From positions 1,612,001 to 1,676,000 of the forward strand of contig NZ_CP058306.1 of NCBI RefSeq assembly GCF_013389595.1: a stretch of DNA of 64,000 nt. Reading direction: 5' to 3'. The translations under genes and the position numbers were made by a program. The stretch is from Flavobacterium sp. I3-2. GTDB taxonomy: Bacteria > Bacteroidota > Bacteroidia > Flavobacteriales > Flavobacteriaceae. This document shows, piece by piece, positions 1-9,333 of this stretch (the stretch's first letter is position 1; each line of letters begins with the position of its first letter). The notes beneath the pieces were generated by a model. That model saw only the letters and a program-made list of their open reading frames with translations, searched no databases and was not told the DNA's origin.

Positions 1-1
1 T

Positions 2-319
2 TATTCGAATTCAAATCCGGCATATCTAACCGAAGAAGCTGCAATTTACATTCGAGAAATAGGAGTGAAGCATTTGTTGATTGATTTGCCAAGCGTAGAT
101 AAAGAAGTTGACGAAGGTAAATTGTTAGCGCATAAGGCTTTTTGGAATGTGCAAAATACACAAATTGTTAATGAAGATGCACGTTTTGATTGTACAATTA
201 CCGAACTTATTTTTGTTGAAGATGCAATTAAAGATGGTGCTTATGTTATTAATATGCAAATAGCTTCGTTTGAAAACGATGCGTCGCCAAGTAAACCTAT
301 TTTATATCAAATATTTTAG
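2..319 (+). CDS. Cyclase family protein, C-terminal part (5' end outside window)
   Basis: The reading frame is open from the window edge, so this is the last 105 codons of a longer gene. A GTG at 65 could be taken as a start, but the frame upstream continues in good family sequence (LTEEAAIYIREIGVKHL), so the true start lies outside. The segment with LLIDLPSVDKE, the LLAHKAFW stretch and the end with ITELIFVEDAIKDG match the C-terminal half of the cyclase/kynurenine formamidase-like metal-dependent hydrolase family. The metal-binding HxGTHxDxPxH motif would be in the missing part. The next gene starts 3 bases downstream, so the two probably share a transcript. The substrate cannot be inferred. 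Confidence 0.75.
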   Translation, partial: YSNSNPAYLTEEAAIYIREIGVKHLLIDLPSVDKEVDEGKLLAHKAFWNVQNTQIVNEDARFDCTITELIFVEDAIKDGAYVINMQIASFENDASPSKPILYQIF

Positions 320-322
320 CTT

Positions 323-688
323 ATGCAACTCGATCAGTTTTACGATTTTTGTTTGAATTTAAAAGGAACCACCGAACATTTTCCGTTCGATGAGGATACG
401 TTGGTTTTTAAAGTTGGCGGTAAAATCTATGCACTTTCTTCGCTTTCTGAATGGGAAAACGGAAATCCGAAGGTGAATCTTAAATGCGATCCTGAGAAGG
501 CAATTGAACTTCGCGAAAGTTATTCAGGAATCGAAGCGGGTTATCACATGAACAAGAAACATTGGAATACAGTTAAAATTAACGAAGATGTTCCGTTGGT
601 TTTGCTTCGTGAATTGATCCAACAGTCGTATGATTTGGTATTTAAAAGTTTGTCTAAGAAAGCACAGATTGAAGTTAATGAAAATTAA
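323..688 (+). CDS. MmcQ/YjbR family protein
   Basis: This 121-residue protein has the usual length and pattern of the MmcQ/YjbR (DUF419) family. It has the early FPFDEDTLVFKVGGKIYAL segment, a VNLKCDPEKAIELRE core and the GYHMNKKHWNTV motif in which the HW pair is characteristic. The fold is a cyclic-like double-wing structure proposed to bind DNA, but no molecular function is established. There is no signal peptide or membrane segment, so it should be cytoplasmic. The ATG lies 3 bases after the preceding stop, which suggests cotranscription with the cyclase-family gene. Confidence 0.85.
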   Translation: MQLDQFYDFCLNLKGTTEHFPFDEDTLVFKVGGKIYALSSLSEWENGNPKVNLKCDPEKAIELRESYSGIEAGYHMNKKHWNTVKINEDVPLVLLRELIQQSYDLVFKSLSKKAQIEVNEN

Positions 689-779
689 AATGTTTTGATA
701 AATAAATTTATTGATGTAATTTTAATTGATAAATCTCAGTCGTGAATTCGAATTGAGTTTTTTAAAAAAGAAATCATTT

Positions 780-1514
780 ATGTTAGATAATTTAAAAAAG
801 ATTTTAAACGAAGACCAAGATCCAAAAGCAATAGAAAAAATCACTGAAAAGTTAGATAATCTTTTAATGCAAGGTGAGGAAATTGGTTACATTGGTGTTC
901 AGAAAAAACCTGCTTTGACGGTTTTTCCTGATAGTATTGTGATGACTAATAAAAGGATCATTATTTGTAAACCTAAAAATTTAGGATTGTCAATGAGTTT
1001 TACAGATTATGATTGGCAAGAAATTGTTGCGCCAATGGTTAAGGAAAATTTATTAGGATCTGAATTTTCTTTTGTAACAAAAACCGATATTACAGAAACC
1101 ATCGATTATATTCCAAAGAATCAAGCTAGAAAATTATATACGTTTGCTAAAGAACAATTGGAATTGAGCAAGCAATCAACTTTGTTTTCAAAATTCGAAG
1201 CTCACGTCGAAGAAGCAGAAATTGTAATAGACGAGGCAGAAATAATTCCTGAAGTTGTTGTTGAGGAAGTGACTGATTTTTCTTCTTTAATTGAGCAGCC
1301 TAAGCAATTGATTGCAACTGATGATTTCAAAGAAGAAGTTGCCGAAGTAATTGCTCAAAATCAAGAAATGGCAAAAGAAAATAAATCTTTAAATCAATTG
1401 ACAAAAGAAGAATTATTTGAAAAACTTCAGAATTATAAAAAACTATTAGATAACGGTTTAATTCTTCAAGGCGAATATGATGCGTTAAAAAATGAAATAA
1501 TTAAGTTTTTATAA
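780..1514 (+). CDS. PH-like domain protein with C-terminal SHOCT-type helix
   Basis: I place the start at the ATG at 780 (244 residues). The frame extends to a TTG at 726, but the added residues look like read-through of the leader. Residues about 35-125 resemble a bacterial PH domain: a beta-rich stretch with VFPDSIVMTNKRIII and a following FTDYDW segment. Residues about 150-205 are acidic (many E, V, I) and probably disordered. The last 38 residues (LTKEELFEKLQNYKKLLDNG onward) match the SHOCT short oligomerisation helix-turn-helix. No membrane segment or signal peptide is seen. The combination is common in Bacteroidota, but its role is unknown. Confidence 0.7.
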   Translation: MLDNLKKILNEDQDPKAIEKITEKLDNLLMQGEEIGYIGVQKKPALTVFPDSIVMTNKRIIICKPKNLGLSMSFTDYDWQEIVAPMVKENLLGSEFSFVTKTDITETIDYIPKNQARKLYTFAKEQLELSKQSTLFSKFEAHVEEAEIVIDEAEIIPEVVVEEVTDFSSLIEQPKQLIATDDFKEEVAEVIAQNQEMAKENKSLNQLTKEELFEKLQNYKKLLDNGLILQGEYDALKNEIIKFL

Positions 1515-1527
1515 TGTGATTTTTGTT

Positions 1528-1564
1528 AAAATGCCCTAAACGTTAAAAACTTTTAGGGCATTTT
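1528..1564. terminator. Bidirectional rho-independent terminator
   Basis: A 13-bp perfect stem (arms 1528-1540 and 1552-1564, core ATGCCCTAAA) with an 11-base loop, with T-runs on both sides. It lies between the converging genes ending at 1514 and 1566 and can serve both. Confidence 0.85.
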
Positions 1565-1565
1565 T

Positions 1566-2348
1566 TTATTTTTTTATAGAAAGTGTAACAGGTAATTTCA
1601 TAGTTGATTTAACTTTTTTGCCATTCTCAACTGCAGGTTCCCAAGGAGTACATTTGGCAAGCGCTCTTTTTACTGCTTTGTTTAAATATTCGTCAGGTTT
1701 TTTATCTACAATTGTTTTGATATTTTCAAATTTACCTTCTTCATTGATGGTAAATTCAATCATATATCTAAACTCGTTCGAAGTCTTATTTTCTCCTGTA
1801 TCGTAAGCGCCTTTTTTATAATAATATCTTTCCCAAAAATCTCTCGGATAAATCATATGCGTATTGAATTCATAATAAAAGGCTCTATATTCTGCCTCAA
1901 GCGCTCTCCTTTTTTCAATACTATTTTCGCTTTTTTCGTAATCTGGTAAACTAAAATTTATAGTTATTGGTATTGAAGTGTATGAAGAAACGTTTATCCC
2001 ATTTCTTTGCGAAGGAATCCAATCAGGAAGCGTTTTAAAAATTTGACTGATCTCAGGCGTCAATTTATATTTATCGTTTAAAACTTTTACATTGTCTAGT
2101 TTACCATTTTCGTCTACTTGAAAAGAAATAATTAAGCTTAGTTGTTTACGGTTGATTTCTAAAATTCGTTCTGTAGGAATTGAAAAGGACTCGGCAAATT
2201 TTAATTTAAAATTATCTAAGCCATCTACAGGTTTCGCTCTGATTATTTCTTCTTTGTAATCAATAGTTGTTGAATCGTTTTCTATCTGTCCATAACTGCC
2301 CAATGGAGCTAGAATAGAAGTAAAGCAAAATAAAAAAAACTTCTTCAT
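1566..2348 (-). CDS. Secreted protein with two TonB-C-like domains
   Basis: This 260-residue protein begins with a signal peptide (MKKFFLFCFTSILAPLGSYGQ, cleavage likely after GSYG). Residues about 55-135 contain a weak TonB-C-like unit (SFQVDENGKLDNVKVL, then an SIPITINFSL strand). Residues about 165-260 contain a clearer unit (FTINEEGKFENIKTI, CTPWEPAVENGKKV, MKLPVTLSIKK). TonB-C domains contact TonB-dependent receptors. Here there is no N-terminal membrane anchor and no Pro-rich periplasmic spacer, so coupling to ExbBD is doubtful. Its ATG overlaps the stop of the upstream gene by one base (TAATG), which indicates translational coupling. Annotation pipelines would call it energy transducer TonB; I regard that as unproven. 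Confidence 0.75.
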   Translation of the reverse strand: MKKFFLFCFTSILAPLGSYGQIENDSTTIDYKEEIIRAKPVDGLDNFKLKFAESFSIPTERILEINRKQLSLIISFQVDENGKLDNVKVLNDKYKLTPEISQIFKTLPDWIPSQRNGINVSSYTSIPITINFSLPDYEKSENSIEKRRALEAEYRAFYYEFNTHMIYPRDFWERYYYKKGAYDTGENKTSNEFRYMIEFTINEEGKFENIKTIVDKKPDEYLNKAVKRALAKCTPWEPAVENGKKVKSTMKLPVTLSIKK

Positions 2349-2725
2349 TATTTTTCAAAATTTACATCCATTTGTACAATAGATCTGACGGGTAAATTGT
2401 TTTTTCGTGCCGCTTTCCAATAAGGACATTTTTTTATAGCTTGTCCAATTTCTTTACTACAAACAAATGGTTTTTCTGAAAGAATTTCTACGTTTTTAAT
2501 CTCTCCATTTTTTTCAACAATAAATCTAAGTTGAATTTGATTTTTTTCTCTTTTATTGATTTTTACTTTACAATTGATGTTATCCGAAATGTATTTGTTG
2601 AAATTAGCATATCCACCTTGATACGTAGCTATTTGATCTACTTCAAAGTAAATGCGATTGTCATCTTCTTGAGCATATGTAAATAAATAAAAAGAAAATA
2701 ACAGAAGAGTTAAAATTTTTTTCAT
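2348..2725 (-). CDS. Small secreted TonB-C-like protein
   Basis: This 125-residue protein has a signal peptide (MKKILTLLLFSFYLFTYAQ). The rest forms a single TonB-C-like unit: an FEVDQIATYQGGYANFNKYI segment, RFIVEKNGEIKNVEIL, a CPYWKAARKNNLPVRS segment and a final VQMDVNFEK strand. It is the first gene of a two-gene unit with the larger TonB-C-like protein, which overlaps it by one base. A TATTTTTG -7 element lies just upstream. Two cysteines flank the helix before the final strands and could form a disulfide. As with its partner, there is no anchor to the inner membrane, so a classical TonB role is unlikely. Confidence 0.75.
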   Translation of the reverse strand: MKKILTLLLFSFYLFTYAQEDDNRIYFEVDQIATYQGGYANFNKYISDNINCKVKINKREKNQIQLRFIVEKNGEIKNVEILSEKPFVCSKEIGQAIKKCPYWKAARKNNLPVRSIVQMDVNFEK

Positions 2726-2738
2726 AATGTTTTTTTAG

Positions 2739-2746
2739 CAAAAATA
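2739..2746 (-). promoter_or_regulatory. Bacteroidota -7 promoter element (TATTTTTG)
   Basis: On the minus strand this reads TATTTTTG, a perfect TAnnTTTG, 13 bases upstream of the ATG of the small TonB-C-like gene. An ATTG sits about 20 bases further upstream as a weak -33 element. Confidence 0.5.
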
Positions 2747-2827
2747 CTCTTTTTTATTACATAAGTCAATGTTGATATTTATTTGATAAATTGAACAAAC
2801 ACTTTTTTATAAGATGTAAAGTTGTTT

Positions 2828-2835
2828 TAATTTTG
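2828..2835 (+). promoter_or_regulatory. Bacteroidota -7 promoter element (TAATTTTG)
   Basis: Perfect TAnnTTTG, 21 bases before the GTG start of the alpha/beta hydrolase. A TTTT occupies the -33 position with a 19-base spacer (2805-2808). Confidence 0.5.
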
Positions 2836-2856
2836 TGATTTAATATTTTTATTAAG

Positions 2857-3639
2857 GTGGAAACGTTTACATATAAAAACACTCAAATTAGTTATACAGA
2901 ATCTGGAAAAGGTTCAGCTTTAGTTTTTTTGCATGGTTTTTTAGAAAATAAAAACATGTGGACATCTTATGTAAATTATTTCAATGCTAAATATCGTGTC
3001 ATAACAATTGATTTATTTGGTCACGGTGAATCTGAAAATTTTGGATACATTCACACCATGGAAGATCAAGCAGATATGATTTATGCTTTGCTTTCTGAAT
3101 TACGAATTCGAAAAGCAACTTTAATTGGGCATTCAATGGGTGGTTATGTAGCTTTAGCTTTTGCAGAATTGTATCCGGATCATGTTCGTAGTTTGGTTTT
3201 GATTAACTCGTCAACACGTTCTGATTCTAATGAACGTAAGTTTAATAGAGATCGTGCAATTCAGGTTGTCAAAAAAAATGCAACTGCTTTTATTTCTATG
3301 GCAATTAATAATTTGTTTTCTGATTCGGCTCGAGAATTGTTTGCTGATCAGATTGATTTAATTCGTGAACAAGCTTTGAAAACTTCTGTTCAAGGAGTTG
3401 TAGCTGCTCTTGAAGGAATGAAAATTAGAAATGATCGAGAGGTTTTATTGCATTTTGGACCTTATTCAAAATTAATTGTAACTGGTAAACAAGATTTAAT
3501 TGCACCAGAATCTGAAATTTTAGACGAAACAAAAGAAGCCGATGTAACTACTTTTGTTTTAGATTGTGGTCACATGGCTCCGTTAGAAAAAGAATCTGAA
3601 TTAATTCAAATCTTGCAAAATTTTTTTAAGAAAAAATAA
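2857..3639 (+). CDS. Alpha/beta hydrolase
   Basis: This 260-residue protein has the complete alpha/beta hydrolase catalytic set. The nucleophile elbow GHSMGG gives Ser93, the acid is Asp213 in VTGKQDLIAP, and the base is His239 in DCGHMAP. The oxyanion loop is LHGFLE near residue 26. It has no signal peptide, so it should be cytoplasmic. The start is GTG, chosen because the family N-terminus (ETFTYKNTQISYTESGKG) begins right there and a TAnnTTTG promoter precedes it closely. The sequence is of the general esterase/MenH-like type; the substrate is not predictable. It is convergent with the addB-like gene, with no gap. Confidence 0.88.
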   Translation: METFTYKNTQISYTESGKGSALVFLHGFLENKNMWTSYVNYFNAKYRVITIDLFGHGESENFGYIHTMEDQADMIYALLSELRIRKATLIGHSMGGYVALAFAELYPDHVRSLVLINSSTRSDSNERKFNRDRAIQVVKKNATAFISMAINNLFSDSARELFADQIDLIREQALKTSVQGVVAALEGMKIRNDREVLLHFGPYSKLIVTGKQDLIAPESEILDETKEADVTTFVLDCGHMAPLEKESELIQILQNFFKKK

Positions 3640-6390
3640 TTAAACTTCAGCTTCAATAAAAGCTAATTCAGGATTTAAAATTTCTAAAATTAAATGAATT
3701 AGTTCTTCTTTAAATTGTTTGATAATTTGTTTGTCAATGTTATTAATGATGTTTTTATCTTCTTTTAAACCAAATAATAAATAGCCTTCTTTTCTGTTTT
3801 TAAATGAATAAATAGCCACTTGCAAATCGTGGTTATTGATATGGTCTTGATACATCAAAGCGTAGCCTAAAAGCTGAATAACTTTTTCGTATTTTAAATC
3901 TTTGGTAAGTCCTTCAAAATTTTGAATAGTTACATTAGATTTTTCGACCTTTCCGGTTTTGTAATCAATAATTCGAATGACATTATCGCGTAATTCAATA
4001 CGGTCAACAATTCCTGAAATTTTTACAGGATAAGGAAGTCTGTCGTCATTTATTTCGTGTGATAAACGTTGTTCTAATCCTAAAATTTTTAAAGCAACAC
4101 CGTTCTCAATTTCTGTTTTTTCTAGTTTTAAAAAATGAAATATATTTCGTTTGGCAACCTCAAACGCTAATAAGTTTTTACCTAACTTATCTGTATTGCT
4201 TGAATAAACTTCGTTAAATTGTTCTGAAATTTTTTGATTCGCATTTTCAATCATCCAGTCAAAATCTGCAATTGTAAGAAATTTACCTATAAATGGTTTG
4301 TATAATTCTTCTAATGAATTATGAATGATTGTTCCGAGTGTGTTCAAAGCAACGTTTTCTTCAACTTCATCGACTTCGTTGATTCCTAAAACACGTTGAA
4401 AATAAAATTGCATCGGATTTCTTAAATAATTCGATAATGCCGAAGGAGAAAAACCTTTATCAGTTGCTATATTTTTTAGTTTCTCGTTTAATAAATTTGA
4501 TTTTTCAATGCTTAGATTTTCATAAGCTTTATCTGGAATTAACGCAAAATAATTTTCGTTAGAGATGTTGTGTTTTTTGCGTTTGTCTAATTCTAATTGT
4601 GTGATAAATCTACTTTTTTCACCTGCATCAATTCCTTCAGAATCGGTGTTGTGTAATAAATAAATATTTTTTGCTCTTAATAAAAGATGATAAAAATGAT
4701 AGCTGTAAATAGCGTCTTTCTCTTTAAAAGTCGGTAAGCCTAATTCTAATTTTACATCAAACGGAATAAATGAATTGTTTGTTTTTCCGGCAGGGAATTT
4801 CCCTTCATTTAATGATGTGATAATAACGGTTTCAAAATCTAAAACACGACTTTCTAGAACACCCATAATTTGAAGTCCTGATAAAGGTTCACCTTCAAAT
4901 GAAACTTCTGCAAGTTCAATAATTTGTTTGTAAATACTAAAAAGTTGGTCGGCCGAATTGATGCTGTCGTATTTTATTACATAGTTTTTTAGTTGGTTAA
5001 TAGCCTTGTAAATAGCATATAAGAAGGTTAATGAAAGTTTGTCTTCTTTTTCGTTAAGATTAGCTTTGATTAACAATAAAATTTTAATTAATCGATTGGT
5101 GATTTCAAGTGCATTCTGATTCCATTTTTCTGTAAGGATTGAAAATAATTCATTTTCTTTTTCTTGAAATTGACTCAGCATCACATCTGAAAAGAACGTC
5201 AAATTATTTTTGTTTATTTTGTCAACTACTTTGAAACTATGAATCATTCCTTCGATTAAAGGGTGTGCTAAAACTTCTGTTACATCTTTATGATAAAAGG
5301 TATATGTTTTTTTATTTCGGTTTAAAGCATTGATGTGCATTCTAAACCATTTTTGAATAAATATTTGAACTGGATTTGATTTGCTGTCATAACCCATTGT
5401 AATGTTCAAACTTTTTACTTCGTTTGGTAACGAGTATAAAACAGGAATTAATAGATTTTCTTCACTCAAAACAATTGCAACATCAGTTAAGTCCGTTTTT
5501 GTTTTGCTAATTTCTTCAATTATTTTTCCTGTAATTTTAGCTTGTCCAACCGATTTTGGTGTACTAATTATTTGTATGTTTTTTTCTTGACTAAATTCAT
5601 CTACAATCCATTCAAACGGATGTGTATTATAGTAACCCCAATTAGATTTTATCTTACGAGCAAATAATCCTGCGTCGTGAAACGGGTCATTTAGGATTGA
5701 TTGGTCAATGTCCCAAAATATTTTAGCAATATTATGTTTTAAAAGTTCTTGAATGATTTTTTCTTCTGATTGATTTAAGGCGTTAAATCCGGCAAAATAT
5801 ATTTTAGTATTATTATTTTCAGAAATAAAATTTTGAAGGTTTCGAACAGCTTCTCTGTAGATTAAACCTTGATAACCCTTTTTTTCTTTTATTAAATATT
5901 CGTATAAGTTGCTGTAATATATTGGCATCATATCCCAAAAGTTAAGATATTTTTCAATCATCGGTGTTCTGTTTTCCAAATCTACAGCCCAATGTTTAAT
6001 ATCTTCTATATCTTTTAAGTATGAAAAAACATGCTCAGGTTTTAATAAGTAGCGGTCAATTTCATTGAAATCTCCTAATAGCATTTTAGCCCAATTTGAA
6101 AAAGTTTCAAAATCTTGAACGTTTTCTTTAGGTGTTAGTTTTTTGTAAACTTCATAAAAGCAGAATAATAATTCAATATTATCTATGGATTTAATTTTTG
6201 CTATTTCATAAATAAATTCTTCAATGCTTATAATTTTTGGAGCAAAGAACGTTTTAGTAGTTTGCTTTTTCAATTTTTCAATAAAGAAGATTCTTGCTCT
6301 TTTGTTTGGTAAAACTAGCGTTAAATTTTCAAAGTTTTCTGGGAAATCTTGTATTATTTGCGAAGCTATTTTGTCTAAGAATGTATTCAT
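3640..6390 (-). CDS. addB: AddB-like helicase/nuclease subunit (PD-(D/E)XK family)
   Basis: This 916-residue protein matches the Bacteroidota type of AddB/RecC-like subunit in double-strand break processing. The N-terminus (LTLVLPNKRARIFFIEKL) is the degenerate helicase start typical of AddB. Around residue 530 is a VLESRVLDFETVIITSLNEG segment. The C-terminus carries the RecB-family nuclease motifs GIVDRIELRD and IIDYKTGK, with the Asp and Asp-x-Lys residues needed for metal-dependent cleavage. I see none of the clustered cysteines that bind the Fe-S cluster in Bacillus AddB. The partner AddA-like gene lies 3 kb away on the same strand, separated by ompA and kbl. The gene symbol is by family analogy. 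Confidence 0.85.
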   Translation of the reverse strand: MNTFLDKIASQIIQDFPENFENLTLVLPNKRARIFFIEKLKKQTTKTFFAPKIISIEEFIYEIAKIKSIDNIELLFCFYEVYKKLTPKENVQDFETFSNWAKMLLGDFNEIDRYLLKPEHVFSYLKDIEDIKHWAVDLENRTPMIEKYLNFWDMMPIYYSNLYEYLIKEKKGYQGLIYREAVRNLQNFISENNNTKIYFAGFNALNQSEEKIIQELLKHNIAKIFWDIDQSILNDPFHDAGLFARKIKSNWGYYNTHPFEWIVDEFSQEKNIQIISTPKSVGQAKITGKIIEEISKTKTDLTDVAIVLSEENLLIPVLYSLPNEVKSLNITMGYDSKSNPVQIFIQKWFRMHINALNRNKKTYTFYHKDVTEVLAHPLIEGMIHSFKVVDKINKNNLTFFSDVMLSQFQEKENELFSILTEKWNQNALEITNRLIKILLLIKANLNEKEDKLSLTFLYAIYKAINQLKNYVIKYDSINSADQLFSIYKQIIELAEVSFEGEPLSGLQIMGVLESRVLDFETVIITSLNEGKFPAGKTNNSFIPFDVKLELGLPTFKEKDAIYSYHFYHLLLRAKNIYLLHNTDSEGIDAGEKSRFITQLELDKRKKHNISNENYFALIPDKAYENLSIEKSNLLNEKLKNIATDKGFSPSALSNYLRNPMQFYFQRVLGINEVDEVEENVALNTLGTIIHNSLEELYKPFIGKFLTIADFDWMIENANQKISEQFNEVYSSNTDKLGKNLLAFEVAKRNIFHFLKLEKTEIENGVALKILGLEQRLSHEINDDRLPYPVKISGIVDRIELRDNVIRIIDYKTGKVEKSNVTIQNFEGLTKDLKYEKVIQLLGYALMYQDHINNHDLQVAIYSFKNRKEGYLLFGLKEDKNIINNIDKQIIKQFKEELIHLILEILNPELAFIEAEV

Positions 6391-6457
6391 GAATTAGTTA
6401 AGTTCTTTGTGCTTTATGATTGAAGTTGTTTTGACATGTTTTCGAAATTAAACAAAA

Positions 6458-6492
6458 AAAATCAGAACAGAAATAAATTCTGTTCTGATTTT
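6458..6492 (-). terminator. Rho-independent terminator of ompA-like gene
   Basis: A perfect 15-bp stem (arms 6458-6472 and 6478-6492, core ATCAGAACAG) with a 5-base loop. On the minus strand it is followed by a T-run. It lies just after the stop of the OmpA-family gene. Confidence 0.85.
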
Positions 6493-6516
6493 ATTATTTA
6501 AAATAATCGTTATTAA

Positions 6517-8007
6517 TTATTTTCTTTTTTTAGCTGGTTTAGAAGCAGGAAGGTCATTTTTCTTCATTACTTTAAACTCATCGCTAGAAATAGTTCTTAC
6601 GATTACTTTTCTATCTTTTTGTCTTTCTTCGTTAGAAGCAGAAGCAGGTACTGTTGCATCTTGGCTTCCAATTCCGATAGATTTTAATACTTCTGGGTTA
6701 ACCCCTCTTGCCTCTAAAGCTTTTACTACAGCTGCAGCTCTTTCTTTAGATAGTTTTAAGTTAACTGCTTCAGAACCAGTTTTGTCAGTCATACCAATTA
6801 CTACGAAGTTTTCTTTTGGAGAATTCTTGATAATATTTGCTGCTTCATCTAATTTAGATGCAGACTCTGGTCTTAAAGTTGATTTACCTAAGTTGAATAA
6901 GATGTTTTGAAGTTTTTCAGTTACAACTTGTTCAGTTGGTTTAGGTTTTGGACATCCGTCGTATTCTTTTAATCCAGGTACATCAGGACATTTATCAAAT
7001 TTGTCTGGAACACCATCACCGTCTCTGTCTGGCCAAGGACAACCGTTGTTTTCAATTGGACCAGGAACTAATGGACATTCGTCTAATTGATCAGGAATTC
7101 CGTCACCGTCAGTGTCTGGACATCCGTTGAATTGTGGTAATCCTGGAATTTCTGGACAAGCATCTTGATTATCTGGGATTCCATCACCATCAGTATCAGG
7201 ACAACCATTAAATTCAGCTAAACCAAATACATCTGGACAATCATCTAAATGATCAGGGATTCCGTCACCGTCAGTATCAGGACAACCATTGAATTGTTTT
7301 AAACCTGGAATTTCTGGACACTCATCGTATTTATCTAGGATTCCGTCTCCGTCAGTATCTTTTCCACCGAAACGGAAAGTTACTCCAGCAATATGTTGTA
7401 AATGTGATGGAACGTCAACATTTGGAGTTCTTGTATCATCAAATGAATATTTGTAAGTGGAAGATAAGTTTAATCCAATGTTTTCTGTAAACCAGAAGCC
7501 TAAAGATAAACCTCCACCAACTGTTCCAGCTGATGCTTTACCTAAGAATTCGTAACCTCCACCTACGAAGATAGCAGGGTCAAACCAACTGTCTTTGATG
7601 AAACGGTATTTAACGTTTGCGTCGATAGCATAGTACATTAAATCTACATCAACTCTTTCACGTTGACCTGTATTAACCCAGTTTGGTTTAGCAGTAGTTC
7701 CGTTGTTCACGTAAATTGGGTTAACCATTTTAGTCATTTTGTTAACAGAACCTGTTAAACCAACTGAAAATTTACCTCCAATGTGACGAGAAACACCTAA
7801 TACAGATGCAGATGGTAAAATACTCCAGTTTTTTGTTTCGAAGTATTGTCCCATTTGGTTCTCAAATTTCGACGCAGCACTTACACGAGCTCCATCTAAA
7901 GCATTCATACCCACGGTAACAGCCCACGGTTGGTCTGCATTCTGTGCTTGAGTTGTTACTCCAGCAAATAAGATAGCAGCTACAAATAATTTGTTGAAAT
8001 GTTTCAT
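6517..8007 (-). CDS. OmpA family outer-membrane protein with TSP type 3 repeats
   Basis: This 496-residue protein starts with a signal peptide ending TTQAQN. Residues about 25-215 look like a beta-barrel: alternating strands such as [11 protein letters not shown] and [10 protein letters not shown]. Residues about 217-355 contain about six calcium-binding thrombospondin type 3 repeats (DTDGDGIPD with CPxxPG and FNGCP). Residues about 360-475 form the OmpA peptidoglycan-binding domain ([39 protein letters not shown]). The tail is Lys-rich. The architecture matches the major flavobacterial OmpA/P60 proteins, which tether the outer membrane to peptidoglycan. A very good promoter and a strong terminator suggest a highly expressed single-gene unit. 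Confidence 0.93.
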   Translation of the reverse strand: MKHFNKLFVAAILFAGVTTQAQNADQPWAVTVGMNALDGARVSAASKFENQMGQYFETKNWSILPSASVLGVSRHIGGKFSVGLTGSVNKMTKMVNPIYVNNGTTAKPNWVNTGQRERVDVDLMYYAIDANVKYRFIKDSWFDPAIFVGGGYEFLGKASAGTVGGGLSLGFWFTENIGLNLSSTYKYSFDDTRTPNVDVPSHLQHIAGVTFRFGGKDTDGDGILDKYDECPEIPGLKQFNGCPDTDGDGIPDHLDDCPDVFGLAEFNGCPDTDGDGIPDNQDACPEIPGLPQFNGCPDTDGDGIPDQLDECPLVPGPIENNGCPWPDRDGDGVPDKFDKCPDVPGLKEYDGCPKPKPTEQVVTEKLQNILFNLGKSTLRPESASKLDEAANIIKNSPKENFVVIGMTDKTGSEAVNLKLSKERAAAVVKALEARGVNPEVLKSIGIGSQDATVPASASNEERQKDRKVIVRTISSDEFKVMKKNDLPASKPAKKRK

Positions 8008-8040
8008 AACTATTGTTTTTTACAAAATGTAATATCTGTA

Positions 8041-8071
8041 CAAAAGTACATTGTTAATATGTAAAATCAAA
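8041..8071 (-). promoter_or_regulatory. Consensus Bacteroidota promoter of ompA-like gene
   Basis: On the minus strand, TTTG (8068-8071), a 19-base spacer, and TACTTTTG (8041-8048). Both boxes and the spacing match the known consensus. The -7 box is 33 bases from the ATG. Confidence 0.8.
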
Positions 8072-8121
8072 AAAAAAAGTTAATTAATTTTAGTTGATTT
8101 CTTTGTTTTTGGTAGTTTTTG

Positions 8122-9315
8122 TTAAATTATGCCTAATTCTTTCGCGATTTTTGTAAAAGCTGCGATTGCTTTGTCTAAATGAGCTTGTGTATGAGCTGCA
8201 GATAATTGTACACGAATTCTCGCTTTATCTTTTGGTACAACAGGGAAGAAGAATCCAATAACATAGATGCCTTCTTGTAATAATTTATCTGCCATAACTT
8301 GTGATAACTTTGCATCATACAACATTACGGGTACAATTGCAGAATCTCCGTCAATGAAATCAATACCAGCTTCTCTCAAACCTTTTTTGAAATAATTTGT
8401 ATTCCATTCTAATTGGTCTCTTAAAGTTGTATCTTTTTCTAATAATTCGAAAACTTTTAATGAAGCTCCTACAATTGCTGGAGATAAAGAGTTTGAGAAT
8501 AAATACGGACGTGAACGTTGACGTAATATTTCAATAACTTCTTTTTTAGCAGTTGTGTAACCACCCATAGCGCCACCTAAAGCTTTACCTAATGTTCCTG
8601 TAATGATATCTACACGACCCATTACGTTTTTGTATTCTAAAGTTCCTTTACCAGTTGCTCCAATAAATCCGGCAGCGTGACATTCGTCAACCATAACCAT
8701 GGCATCGTATTTATCTGCTAAATCACAAATTTTATCTAGCGGTGCAACTAATCCGTCCATTGAGAAAACTCCGTCTGTAACTATTAATTTAAAACGACGT
8801 CCGTCTGCAACAGCTTGTTGTAATTGTTTTTCTAAATCTGCCATGTCGTTATTTTCGTAACGGTAACGAGCAGCTTTACATAAACGAACTCCATCAATAA
8901 TTGAAGCATGATTTAAACTATCTGAAATAATACAATCTTCAGCTCCTAATAAAGGTTCAAAAACACCACCATTAGCATCGAATGCAGCAGCATATAAAAT
9001 AGTATCTTCAGTTCCGTAGAACGATGCAATTTTAGATTCTAATTCTTTATGAATATCTTGAGTTCCACAAATGAAACGTACAGACGACATTCCAAATCCA
9101 TGAGTATCTAAAGCATCTTTTGCAGCTTGAACAACTTCTGGATGTGAAGAAAGTCCTAAATAGTTGTTTGCACAGAAATTTAATACGGTTTCTCCAGTAC
9201 TAATTTTAATTTCTGCACCTTGAGGTGAAACGATGATGCGTTCTTTTTTGTAAAGTCCACTTTCTTTAATCGATTCAAGTTCGGCTTGTAAGTGATTTTT
9301 AATAGATCCGTACAT
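8122..9315 (-). CDS. kbl: Glycine C-acetyltransferase (2-amino-3-ketobutyrate CoA ligase)
   Basis: This 397-residue PLP enzyme interconverts 2-amino-3-oxobutanoate plus CoA with glycine plus acetyl-CoA in threonine catabolism. The length equals that of E. coli Kbl (398). The PLP lysine is Lys244 in [10 protein letters not shown]. Other alpha-oxoamine synthase features are the cofactor-stacking His136 in [10 protein letters not shown] and the VDECHAAGF motif (Asp210, His213). It follows the addA-like gene by only 18 bases on the same strand, so it may be cotranscribed. Threonine dehydrogenase, its usual partner, is not in the window. BioF is the main alternative, but the overall sequence favours Kbl. 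Confidence 0.93.
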   Translation of the reverse strand: MYGSIKNHLQAELESIKESGLYKKERIIVSPQGAEIKISTGETVLNFCANNYLGLSSHPEVVQAAKDALDTHGFGMSSVRFICGTQDIHKELESKIASFYGTEDTILYAAAFDANGGVFEPLLGAEDCIISDSLNHASIIDGVRLCKAARYRYENNDMADLEKQLQQAVADGRRFKLIVTDGVFSMDGLVAPLDKICDLADKYDAMVMVDECHAAGFIGATGKGTLEYKNVMGRVDIITGTLGKALGGAMGGYTTAKKEVIEILRQRSRPYLFSNSLSPAIVGASLKVFELLEKDTTLRDQLEWNTNYFKKGLREAGIDFIDGDSAIVPVMLYDAKLSQVMADKLLQEGIYVIGFFFPVVPKDKARIRVQLSAAHTQAHLDKAIAAFTKIAKELGII

Positions 9316-9333
9316 AATTTATTTTAAGTTGAG

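Noticed and set aside
6948..7130. Plus-strand open frame in the OmpA gene
   Set aside because: It is the antisense of the calcium-binding repeat region; its regular pattern is caused by the repeats.
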